Origin: Bacteroidota bacterium
Lineage (GTDB): Bacteria; Bacteroidota; Bacteroidia; B-17B0; Aurantibacillaceae
Reading direction: 5' to 3'
Assembly: GCA_021156365.1 (NCBI GenBank)
Contig: JAJNDK010000005.1
Coordinates: 288,478-352,477, forward strand
DNA length: 64,000 nucleotides
The translations under genes were made by a program, and so were the position numbers. How positions within the stretch are numbered: the stretch's first letter is position 1; the number at the start of each line of letters is the position of its first letter. Positions 32,622 through 44,600 of the stretch are shown here, piece by piece. Under the pieces are notes generated by a model, which searched no databases, was not told where the DNA came from, and saw nothing but the letters and a program-made list of their open reading frames with translations.

Positions 32622-35600
32622 TGTTTAATTTCAGGTATGCCTTGTAGATGTATACATCCTGCGGACATAGCTTGCCTCTGTAATATCCATCCCAGCCTAT
32701 TTTTACATCGGTCGATTCGAAGATCAGCTCACCCCAGCGATTAAAGATCTGCATTTTATAATCGATCACACCGGATGCGAACGGGAAGAAAACATCATTG
32801 CTCAGATCAAACGGATTATACGATCCGCCACTCGGACCATCCGGGTTCGGTGAGAAGACATTCGGAAATTGCACATCTGCATCCGTAACCAGCTCATGCG
32901 AAACAGTGTCAGGACATCCGTGCGAAGAAATGGCCACTAACTGTACATTGAAATTGCCGATCGCATTGTAGGAGTGATGCGGGTTTGTAAGGGTCGATTG
33001 CGTTCCGTCGCCGAAATCCCACACATAGGTCGTACCTAAGGTAGGGCTTGATTGATTGGTACAGATCAGCTGGTCGTATGGCAGCGTGAGGCTCGATGAA
33101 TTCACCGAAAATGCCGCTGTAGGATATGAATATGCCTGAATATTGAACGGGGCCGTAGCGTTATTGTTTATACAACCTCCCTGCGTTTGCACCACTACAG
33201 ATACATTGTAGCTTCCCGGATTCTGATACTGGTGAGAAGGATTCTCAAGAGTGGAAGTCGTTCCATCCCCGAAATTCCAGAACCAGGAATTGATCGGATC
33301 GTTCACATTGCCTGTAATAGATGCATCTGTGAAATGAATAGAATCAGGCGCACAGATCTTATTGGTATCGGCCAGCAGCACAATAGTAGGAGGCGGGTTG
33401 AAACTAACCGTAATAGAATCCTTGATCACACTTCCGCAAGGATTTGAAACCGTTACTACATATGTTGTAGGCACTCCGGGAGTAACAAGGTACGCACCCG
33501 GTCCGGTTCCTGATAAATTGGTCCAGGAATAAGTAAGCGGCCCCGTATTTATGCTATTCACCTGCACAAATACTGCAGCAGTACCACCCGGGCAGATCAG
33601 TGAATCACCTGTTGCAAGGATACTTGATTGATTCAGGTCGTATACATTTGCAATAACGGTATCCGGTATGCCGGCACAGTTGTTCTGGTCAAATGCTGTT
33701 ACAGTATAGGTCTCTGTTACCGTTAAATTTAATGGCAGTGTTCCGGAAGTAAGTGTAGGCGGCGTCATCCACACGTAAGAATAGGTTCCTGTTCCACCTG
33801 TTGCCGATGCGGTCAGCGATCCGGGGTTTCCAAGGCACATGATTGCATCCGGTCCTGCCAGTGTAACCACTTGCGTTGGCTCAGTGATCGTTGCGGTGCT
33901 GATGATCGTACATCCGTTCAAATCGGTGATCGTACAGGTATAGGTTCCTGCAGGCTCGTCTTCCATCGTACTTCCCGATTGAGGAGGTGAGGACGTCCAG
34001 TTGTATGCATACGGTATTGTTCCGCCGGATACTGTCACACTGGTGCTTCCAAGCTCTCCGAAACAAAGCGGATTTATCGTGGAAGAAACCGCAGAGCTCA
34101 ATACTGCCGGTTCTGTAACGGTCATGGAAACGGTCAGTGAACAACTGTTCTGATCTGTGACAGTAACACTATATGTACCTGCAGCCACACCGGAAACAGT
34201 AGGAAGCGAAGAAGCAACCGGTGCCCACGCGTAAGTATAATTTGGGGTTGCGCCCGAAGGTACTACTGTAATGGTTCCATTCGCCTGTCCGTTACACAAT
34301 ACGTTCGTGATACTGTCAATGGAAACACTTAACTGAGTAGGTTCTGTAATTGTTGCTGTCGTTATCGAATCCGTACAACCGATCGAATCCATGATAGTGG
34401 CTGTGTATGTACCTGCACTAAGGCCCGTAGCCGTAGCCGCAGTACCACCGAAAGGAAGCCAGTTGATCGTATAAGGAGCAGTGCCTTGTGTAATATTGAT
34501 GGTTGCAGATCCTGTAGCAGTACCGAAGCAGAGCGCAGGATTATTAGCAGTAACCGTAGCGAGTACAGGCAGTGTATTGGTGATGCTTGTTGAAAAGGTC
34601 GCTACACAGTTGTGTGCATCCGTTACTACGAGCGTATAGCTGCCTGCATTCAGTCCATTGATAGCAGGAGTAATGGCTCCGCCCGGGCTCCATGAATAAG
34701 CATATGGAACCGTTCCGCCGGTGATCTGCGAGCCGATAGAACCATTCGCGAGTCCACAGGTCGCATCAATAGCCGGTAATGTCCCTGTTAAATCTTCCGG
34801 TTGTACTACATCGATAGAAACACTTGTTGAACAGGATTTAGCATCCGTAACAGTTACTACATAAATGCCAGATGAAAGACCTGAAGCTGTCTGTGCTGTA
34901 CCTCCCGAAGGACTCCATTGATAGCTATAGTTTGGCGTTCCACCCGCAGGAGTTACCAATGCAGTACCATCCGTTCCGTTGAAACAATTAACCGTGGAGC
35001 TGCTCCCTGTTGCAGTAAGCGCCGCAGCCGGCTCAGAAACAGTGATGGTTGAACTCGACACACAACCCTGATCATCGGTAACAGTTACCGTATGATTTCC
35101 TGCGCTCAGGTTGATGAGTGTAACTGAATTTCCTGCAACAGGTGCCCAGCTATAGTCGTATGGAGCAGTTCCTCCGCTTACATTAGCAGTTGCTGTTCCA
35201 TCTCCTCCACCAAAGCAGGAAACCGCTGTTGTGGTAATATTAACTGCCAGCGCTGCAGAAGGCTCGGTGATCGTAAACGGTTGATTCAGTATACAACCAT
35301 TTCCGTCTGTAGCTCTTACTGTATAGGTATTTGCCGATAAGCCCGAAACAGTTGCTCCTGTTGCACCGCCCGGTAACCATAAATAGGTGTATGGAGTTGT
35401 TCCGCCTGCTGCTGCTGCTGAAGCCGTTCCTGTATTGCCTCCGAAACATGCCACAACGGTTGTTGTTACGTTCACGGATATAGCAGGTGGTTCAGTGATC
35501 ACAGTTGTTGTTGCCGCCGATTCGCAGCTGTTTGCATCTGTTGCTGTCACCGTATAAATACCCGGTGCCAGGCCTGTGCCTGTAGCAGCCGTTCCGCCGC

Positions 35601-38600
35601 TTGGTGCCCATGAATAATTGATCGTTCCGGTTCCACCTGTTATACTTGTAGTGGCTGTTCCGTCCGCAGCTCCGTTACAGGTCACATCGGTAATTCCTGT
35701 AACAGTAACAACAGGCCCGGCAGTATTGCTGATCGTTACTGTCGTCGTTGCCGAACAGTTGTTGGCATCGTTCACCAATACCGTATAACTTCCTGAAGTT
35801 ACACCGCTGATAGATGCCGTTGCCTGGCTTCCCGGTGACCAGAAATAGGTATAAGCTCCGGTTCCGCCCGAAGCACTCACTGATGCAGTACCATTCGGAT
35901 CGCCGCAGGTTGAGTTGGTGCTTCCTGAAGTAAGACTAACTGCCGAAGGTTGAGTGATGGTAACAGAGTTAGTTGCAGTACATCCGTTAAAATCCGTTAC
36001 GTTGATTGTATACGTTCCAATAACAAGGTTCGCAATATCCTGTCCGCTGATAGTTCCCGGCATCCATTCATAGGTGTATGGACCGGTTCCACCACTTACC
36101 ACAGAAGATGCGGTTCCGTCCGCGCCTCCGAAGCAGCTAACGTTGGTGGAAGATGCAGAAACAGAAAGTGAAGATGCGGGCTGTATGACCTCAACTGTCT
36201 GGCTGGCGATACAGGTATTAGCATCCGTAATTTGTAAAGTATAAGTGCCTGCTATAAGACCATTCACCGTGCCACTTGTTTGCCCGCCCGGCAGCCACAG
36301 GAAATTATATCCCGGTGTTCCACCTGCCACAGTAGATGCAGCGGTTCCATTGCCAATGCCAAAACAAGTTACTGCAGTAGATGTAAGATCTATGAATAAA
36401 GGAGCAGGCTCCGTCATCATCGTTGTGGTAGCCTGAGACTGGCAACCATTCTGGTCTGTTGCCGTTACGGTATACACTCCGGTAGATAAATTATTCCCTA
36501 CCGATCCGGTTCCACCGCTTGGTGTCCATGAATAGGTGATGATACCTGTTCCGCCCGTTATGCTTGTTACAGCTGTTCCGTTAGCGGCTCCGTTACAGGT
36601 TGGGTTGTTGGTTGCATCCACCGTAACTACAGGGCCTCCGGTATTGCTAACAGTTACCATTGCTGTTGCAGGGCAGCTGTTTGCATCATTTACAAGAACG
36701 GTGTAGGTGCCCGGCTCAATACCATTAATGGTATTGGTAGCCTGTCCGCCCGGTGACCAGAAGTATGTATAAGCCCCGGTACCGCCTGTAGCGTTCACCG
36801 TTGCAGAGCCATTCGGATTACCACAGGTAGAATTGCTACTGCTGGTTGTTAATGCGACTGCGCCAGGCTGAGTAACAGAGATCGAATTAGCAGTAGTACA
36901 TCCGTTAAAATCAGTAATATTAATTGTATAGGTTCCTGCAATTAAGTTCGAAATGTCCTGTCCGCTGATAGTTCCTGGCATCCATTCAAAGGTGTATGGA
37001 GTTGTTCCGCCACTTACCACAGAAGAGGCCGTTCCGTCTGAGCCACCAAAGCAACTTACGTTGGTAGAAGTCGCGGAAACGGAAAGAGCCGCTGAAGGCT
37101 GGGTAACAACAATCGTCTGGCTGCTGATACAAGTGTTTGCATCAGTCACCTGTAAAGTATAGGTATCGGCATTAAGTCCATTCACCGTAGCGCTTGTTGC
37201 TCCACCTGGAAGCCAGAAATAAGTATATCCCGGTGTTCCGCCTGCCACAGTAGAAGAAACCGTTCCGCTACCGCCGCCAAAACATGTTACCGGAATAGTT
37301 GCGAGACTTATAAATAAAGGAGCAGGTTCGGTCATCATCGTTGTGGTAGCCTGAGACTGGCAACCATTCTGATCTGTTGCTGTTACGGTGTAAATACCGG
37401 TAGATAAATTATTTCCTATTGAACCTGTTCCGCCACTTGGCGCCCATGAATAACTGATCGCTCCGGTTCCACCTGTTACACTTGTTACAGCTGTTCCGTT
37501 AGCAGCTCCGTTACAGGTTGGGTTGTTGGTAGCATCTACTGTCACCACAGGGCCTCCGGTATTGTTGATCGTTACCATTGCCGTAGCAGGACAACTGTTC
37601 GCATCATTTACAAGGACAGTATAGGTGCCAGGGGCAACACTACTTATAATGCTTGTGATCTGGCCACCAGGTGACCAGGAATATGTATATCCTCCGGTAC
37701 CGCCTGAAGCGTTTACAAAGGCAGAGCCATTCGGATTGTTACAGGTGGAGTTGGTGCTTCCGGTTGCAAGACTAACAGCAGCCGGTTGTGTAACAGATAT
37801 GGAATTAGATGTGGTACATCCCTTAAAATCCGTAACGTTAATAGTATAGTTAGCCGCAGTTAAGTTGGAAACGTTTTGTCCGCTAAGACTTCCCGGCATC
37901 CAGGTGAATGCGTATGGAGCTGTACCACCACTAACTGTAGAAGATGCAGTTCCGTTCGATCCGCCGAAGCAGCTGACATTGGTAGCCGAAGCAGAAACAG
38001 AAAGAGAGGATGCAGGCTGCGTAATACTAAAAGTAGCGGTTTTCACACAGGAGTTCGCATCCGTTACCTGCAGGGTATAGATGCCGGCTGCTAATCCGCT
38101 GACAGTGCTGCCGGTTGTATTTCCGGGAAGCCACAAATAACTAAGGGCGCCTGTACCACCTGTAGCCACAGCAGATGCAGATCCATTGGCAGATCCAAAA
38201 CAGGTGGCAGGTACAGTGCTTATTCCTATCACAATAGCAGGTGGTTCGCTCACAGGCGGACTCGTTGTTGCCAATGATTCACATCCGTTTTGATCTATAA
38301 CCGAAATGGTATATGTTCCGGCAACTAAGCCGGTAGCAACAGGTCCGTTTCCACCAGTCGGGGTCCAGTTATAAGTAAGCGTTCCGAAACCTCCCACAAC
38401 TCCTACAGTGGCTGTGCCGTCTGAACCACCGTTACAGGTAACATTGGTAGTAGCGAAAATACTTGCACTTGGTCCGGTGTTATCATTTACGTTAACAGAA
38501 TTCTGAACTGTACATCCATTCGCATCCGTTACCTGAACCGTATAGGCACCTGAACCGATCGGTATTGTTGTCGATCCGGTACCTCCCGAAGGGAACCACT

Positions 38601-41600
38601 GATATGTGTATCCTCCTGCTCCACCGCTCACAGAAGTAGATGCAAAGCCGTTCGTGCCGCTACAGGTGGAGCTTATAGAGCCCATTGTAGCAACCATCGC
38701 TGCCGGTTCAGTCACAACGATCGTATTGGACGCTGTACAATTATTATTATCTGTTACTGTTACAGTATACGAGTCTGCCGGGAGATTTGAAATATTCTGC
38801 CCGACTAAATTCCCCGGCATCCAGGTGTAATTCACATAAGGTGTTGTTCCGCCTGCTCCGTTAGCAGATACAGTACCATTGGTTCCTTCAAAACAGCTGA
38901 CAGGGGTCGACGTTCCGGAAACCGTAAGCATGGCAGCAGGTTGTGTAATAGTGACTGTCCCTAATCCCGTACACATATGTGCATCTGTAACAGTAACAGT
39001 ATAGGTTCCTGCAGCCAGTCCCATAGCGGTTGATCCGCTTAAGCTTCCCGGCATCCATGAATAGGAGTAATTTGGTGTACCTCCTACTCCGGTCACCGCA
39101 ACTGAACCGGTATTCCCTCCAAAACAGCTTACATTCGTCTGACTGCCAAACGATGTTGATACAGGAGCCGGCTGGGTTACATTGGTAACAGCTGCTCTCA
39201 CACATCCTTTTGAATCGGTAACCGTAAGTGTATAGGAGCCGCTGGTTAAATTCGTAGCAATAGCAGTTGTTTGTCCGCCCGGTGCCCACAAATAGGTATA
39301 AGCCGGGGTTCCTCCCGTAACAGCTGAGGAGATAGATCCATCGTTCGAATAATCACAGGTCTCCGCTGTTGGTGTTGTCGTTACTGTTAAAGTGATTGGT
39401 TGAGTAATGGTCAAAGAAGCTGTTTGTGTACAATTCAGATTGTCGCGTACAGAAACCGTGTAGCTGCCTGCTGCGAGTCCCGAAACATTGCTGGCTGTAG
39501 ATCCGCCCGGTGTCCAGGTATAGGAATAAGCTGCAGTTCCACCTGTAACCGTACTCGTAATAGTTCCGTTGCTTCCACCGAAACAGCTCACATCCGTACC
39601 CACAAGGCTTACATTCAGCACTGCAGGTTGTGTAATGGTTCGTGTAGCAGTAGTGGTACAGCCCTTGGAATCTGTCACGGTTACTGTATAAGTCCCCGCA
39701 ACTAAAGTGGTGATCGTAGCCGTTGTTTGTCCGCCCGGCGCCCACACGAAACTGTATGGTGCCGTACCGCCCGAAGGAGTGGCTGTTATCGTACCATTGT
39801 TTCCGCCGAAACAGGAAACGTTGGTGAATGTTGTGGAAGTTGATAATGCAAGTGTCGGTTGGGTGATCGTAACTGTACCCTGTCCTGCACAGGCGTTTGC
39901 ATCTGAAATATTAACCGTGTAAGTGCCCGCTGCTAACCCTGTAACACTTGCCCCGCTTAAGGCTCCCGGCATCCATGTATAGGAATAATTCGGTGTGCCT
40001 CCGGTCCCGACTGCAGTTACCGAACCATTGTTCCCTCCGTTACAGCTTACGTTCGTCTGGCCGCTAAAGGTCATAGATAAAAGAGCTGGTTGTGTAACGG
40101 CTGCCGTTTGTGTTCTGATACAACCTTTGGAATCGGTTACTGTTACTGTGTAATTCCCTGCGGCAAGACCAGTAGCTGTTGCAGTAGTCTGATTGCCTGG
40201 TTGCCACAAATATGTGTATCCCGGCGTTCCACCTGCTGCTACTGCTGCTGCCGATCCGTTGTTGGAATAATCGCAACTCTCTCCTGTTGGAGTAGCAGTT
40301 ACTGTTATTGTAGATGGTTGGGTGATCGTAACCGATGCTGTTTGAGTACAGTTCTGATTATCGCGTACCGATAAGGTATAGCTTCCTGCTACAAGCCCTG
40401 TGACATTGCCGCTTGTTGCTCCACCTGGTGTCCAAGTATAGGAGTATGCAGTCGTTCCACCGGTAACCGTACTTGTAATAGATCCGTTAGTTCCGCCGAA
40501 GCAGCTTGGATCCGTACCTGTAAGGCTTACGTTAAGCGCAGTTGGTTGTGTGAGTGTACGTGTAGAAGTAGTGGTGCAACCTTTGGAATCAGTCACGGTT
40601 ACTGTATAAGTACCCGCCACTAAACTGTTGACCGTAGCCGTTGTTTGTCCGCCCGGCGCCCACAGGAAACTGTATGGCGCTGTACCTCCCACCGGAGTGG
40701 CTGTTATAGTTCCACTGCTTCCACCAAAACAAGCAACATTGGTAAATGTTGTAGTAGCTGATAATGCAAGCGTAGGTTGGGTGATCGTAACTGTGTTCTG
40801 ACCTGTACAGGCATGTGAATCTGTAATGTTAACCGTATAGGTTCCTGCAGCCAGGCCTGTAACACTTGCCCCGCTTAAGCTTCCCGGCATCCATGAATAT
40901 GTGTAGTTAGGTGTGCCCCCAGTCCCTGTTGCTGTTACCGAACCATTGTTTCCACCAAGGCAGCTTACATTTGTCTGGCCGCCGAAAGTCATCGATAGAA
41001 CAGCGGGTTGTGTAACAGCAGCATTAGCTGTTTTGATACAGCCTTTTGAATCTGTAACAGTAACTGTATAATTTCCTGCAGCCAAACCTGTCGCTGTTAT
41101 GGTTGTTTGTCCGCCCGGCGCCCATAAATAAGTGTATCCCGGAGTTCCACCGGATGGAGCGGCGGTCACAGATCCGTTGTTGGAATAATCGCAGGTCTCT
41201 GCAGTTGGTGTAGCAGATACCGTTATAGTAGTTGGTTGAGTGATCGTTAAAGAAGCGGTCCGTGTACAGTTTTGATTATCACGCACAGACACCGTATAGG
41301 TACCGGCAATAAGCCCGGTGACATTGCTGCTTGTTGCTCCGCCCGGTGTCCAGGTATATGAATATGCAGGTGTTCCCCCCGTAACGGTACTTGTAATAGC
41401 TCCGTTGCTTCCACCAAAACAGTTTACATCCGTACCCGCAAGGCTTACGTTTAGCGCAGTTGGCTGGGTTAGCGTTCTGGTAGCAGTAGTAGTACAACCT
41501 CTGGAATCTGTAACAGTAACTGTATAACTACCTGCGATCAGGTTGTTAACCGTCGCTGTCGTTTGTCCGCCCGGCGCCCATAAGTAACTATAAGGCGCAG

Positions 41601-44600
41601 TGCCTCCGGTAGGTGCCGCGGTAATAGTACCGGTATTCCCACCATTACAGGCAACGTTAGTAAATGTTGTAGTAGCAGATAATGCAAGTGTTGGCTGCGT
41701 GATCGTAACTGTTGCCTGGCCTGTGCAGGAACGTGTGTCAGTAACTGTAACCGTATAGGTACCACTGGCAAGCGAAGTAGCTGTTGCAGAAGTTTGTCCG
41801 CCCGGCGCCCATAAATAGGTATAGCCAGGTGTACCACCCGTTCCCGAAGCTGTTACGGATCCGTTGTTTCCGCCATTACAGTTTACGTTTGTCTGACTGC
41901 CTAAGGTTGCCGCTAAAGTTGCAGGTTGTGTGACGCTTGCAAACGCCTGGCGTGTACACCCTTTTGAATCGGTTACCGTTACCGTATAATTTCCTGCTGC
42001 AAGTGCGGTTGCTGTTACAGTCGTTTGTCCACCGGGGGCCCATAAATAAGTATAACCAGGAGTTCCTGCTCCGGCAGTAGCTGTAGCTGTTCCGTTGTTG
42101 GAATAATCACAGGTTTCATTTGTGGCAGTAGCGCTCGCTGTTAATTGAGTAGGTTGTGTGATCGTTACTGTACCGGTAGCAGAACAGGTCCTGCTGTCCG
42201 TAACGGTCACCGTATAATTTCCTGCTGCAAGTCCGTTTGCGGTTGCAGCTGTTCCACCCGAAGGTGTCCAGTTGTATGTGAAGGGACCAAGGCCTCCCGT
42301 AATAGTTGCTGTAGCAGATCCGTTCGCTCCCGAGAAACAATTCGGACTGGTTCCTGCCACCGATACCGACATGGCTGCCGGCGGGGTAACAGAAGTGCTG
42401 GCAGTAGCCGTACACCCTTTGGAATCAGTTACTGTAACTGTATAACTTCCGGTAGTAAGACCTGTTGCCGTTGCGGTTGTTTGTCCGCCCGGCGCCCATA
42501 AATAGGTATATGGACCCGTGCCTCCACTTGCACCGGCAGTGATACTTCCTCCCGAACAGGATGCTATAGAACCTGTGGCAGTTGCCGCCAGTATGGGCGG
42601 TTGTGCAACCGTAACGGGTGTTTGTTGTGTACATCCTATAGCATCCGTTATCGTTACCGAATAGGTGCCAGGGCTCAAATTACTGACAGTTGGCGTTGTC
42701 TGTGCGGGAGACGTGTTCCATGAATAGGTGTAAGGACTTTGTCCGCCGGCAACAGTAACTGCAGCGCCACCATTGGTGCCACCAAAACAATTGACCGGAG
42801 TAGCGGTGGGTGTCACTGTTCCTGTAAATGGTATGTAGTTTATCCGTATCGTGTCATCATCCAAAGGACAAGTTCCGTTGCCGGTGGTGGTGAGAATAAG
42901 GTTCGCAAAACCGGCCGTGAGCTCGGCGGCAGAAGGCGTATACACCATATTGACAAGTGTGGTAGTATTGGGTGAATAAGTACCACCGCCCCCTGTCCAG
43001 ATACCCGTACTGGTTCCCGTGACCGTGCCCGTTATGGCAGTGGCCTGGCTGGGCAGCGTTCGACAGACATTCCGGTTGGGCCCGGTATTGGCATCAATAG
43101 CCGCCGTGAAAGCAGTCACTGTTACAAATGCAAAAGACTGGCAACCGGAATTATCCGTAATAGTTACTGAATATGTTCCTACACCCACTGTGATCGTTTG
43201 TGTTGGAACCGAACCATTCCATAAATAGGTATATGGAGGTTGACCACCGGATCCGTTTGCAGTAAGCGTAGTGGAAGTGCTGCCGAAACAGATCGTTGGA
43301 TTTTGCGGACCTATGGCAACACCCAGTGTTTGCGGGCAGTTTACAACATTGAATTGAAAATCCCGTAGTGTCGAAGAAAGGTACACCCCATTACGGTATT
43401 CTTTCACAAGGATCCCTACAACATACTGCCCCAGTGCAGGAGGTGTTCCGGTAAGCAGACCCGTGGAAGAGTTCAGGGTAAGAGACGAGCCTCCAAGCGG
43501 CTGAAGGGTTGAGTATCCGCCTAAAAAAGTGATGGGTGTAAATGTAGCTGTGTTACCCGGGAATGTAGGGTCCAACCCACCAGGCGAAGCATTATCTCCA
43601 TTGTAGGGTGCATACAATTCATACACGAGCGAATCTCCGTCTACATCCGTGGCTGCATGATTAAATGTAAAGGGCGTATTGAGACAGAGGAACAAAGGCG
43701 GAAACAGCGTAAACGTAGGGTTGGAATTGCTCCCCGAAACGTAGACATTATCCCAGTTATATTCTTCGCTGGAAGGTGAAGAACCCCCGTAACGCACCCG
43801 TATCACTATCTGAAGGGTGTTACCGATAAGGTTATTCTGGGTTGCAGTAGCTCCGCCGTTAAAATCATCTACCATGGATCCGTTGAGGGCAAACTGCGTT
43901 AATGGTCCTCCATTGAGACTGTAAAATACCTTTATTGAATCGTTATTTTCAAGCGTACCGTTCTCCGTCAGAGCAACAGCTACAGCCGTTCTGCCTAATG
44001 TGGAGATATTGATCAATTGTGAGGTCCAGGTTACCGTGCCGTTATCAGCTCCTGTTGTCCGGAACAGGTTAGCGTTTACACTTGCCGATGCAGGCGCAGG
44101 AACTCCATTTGCAATGCTCCAGGCAGTGGCTCCGTTATCCACAGTAGTTCCGTTTGCAAGCGTGAAGTCTTCATTATAGACGACGGTTTGTTCCGGAATA
44201 AAGGCATAAAAACTGGATCCTACATTGTTCCCGCTGGCGTTCACATTGGTAAGCGTTAAATTCCTCGCTTCCAGCTGATAATAGAGGTGATAACCGCCAG
44301 GGACCGAAGGCAGGTTAGTTACTGTGGTAGTGTATATACCTTGTTGTGTACAAGGCAGAGGATTGGGCTGTGTAGCACACGGAGGAAGTGTGGAAGGAAC
44401 ATTCGTTACCGGCCCCAGGCTCATTACAAAGTCCTTGGATGGAGTGAAAGCAGCACCGTTCAGGCCGCGAACGCTGATCGTTACGGTTCCGGGAAAAGAG
44501 GCTGTTCCGCTACTGCAATCCCTGAATAATTTAAATGTGACGGTATAGCTGGATCCCCCATTATGAACATAATTCAATGTACCACCGACAATGTGCGTTG

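Noticed and set aside
34756..42111. CRISPR or DNA-level tandem repeat interpretation of the 918-bp ladder
   Set aside because: The repeat lies in one uninterrupted 4029-codon frame with SprB-type domains and only in-frame length changes (918 or 921), so it is protein repeat structure.
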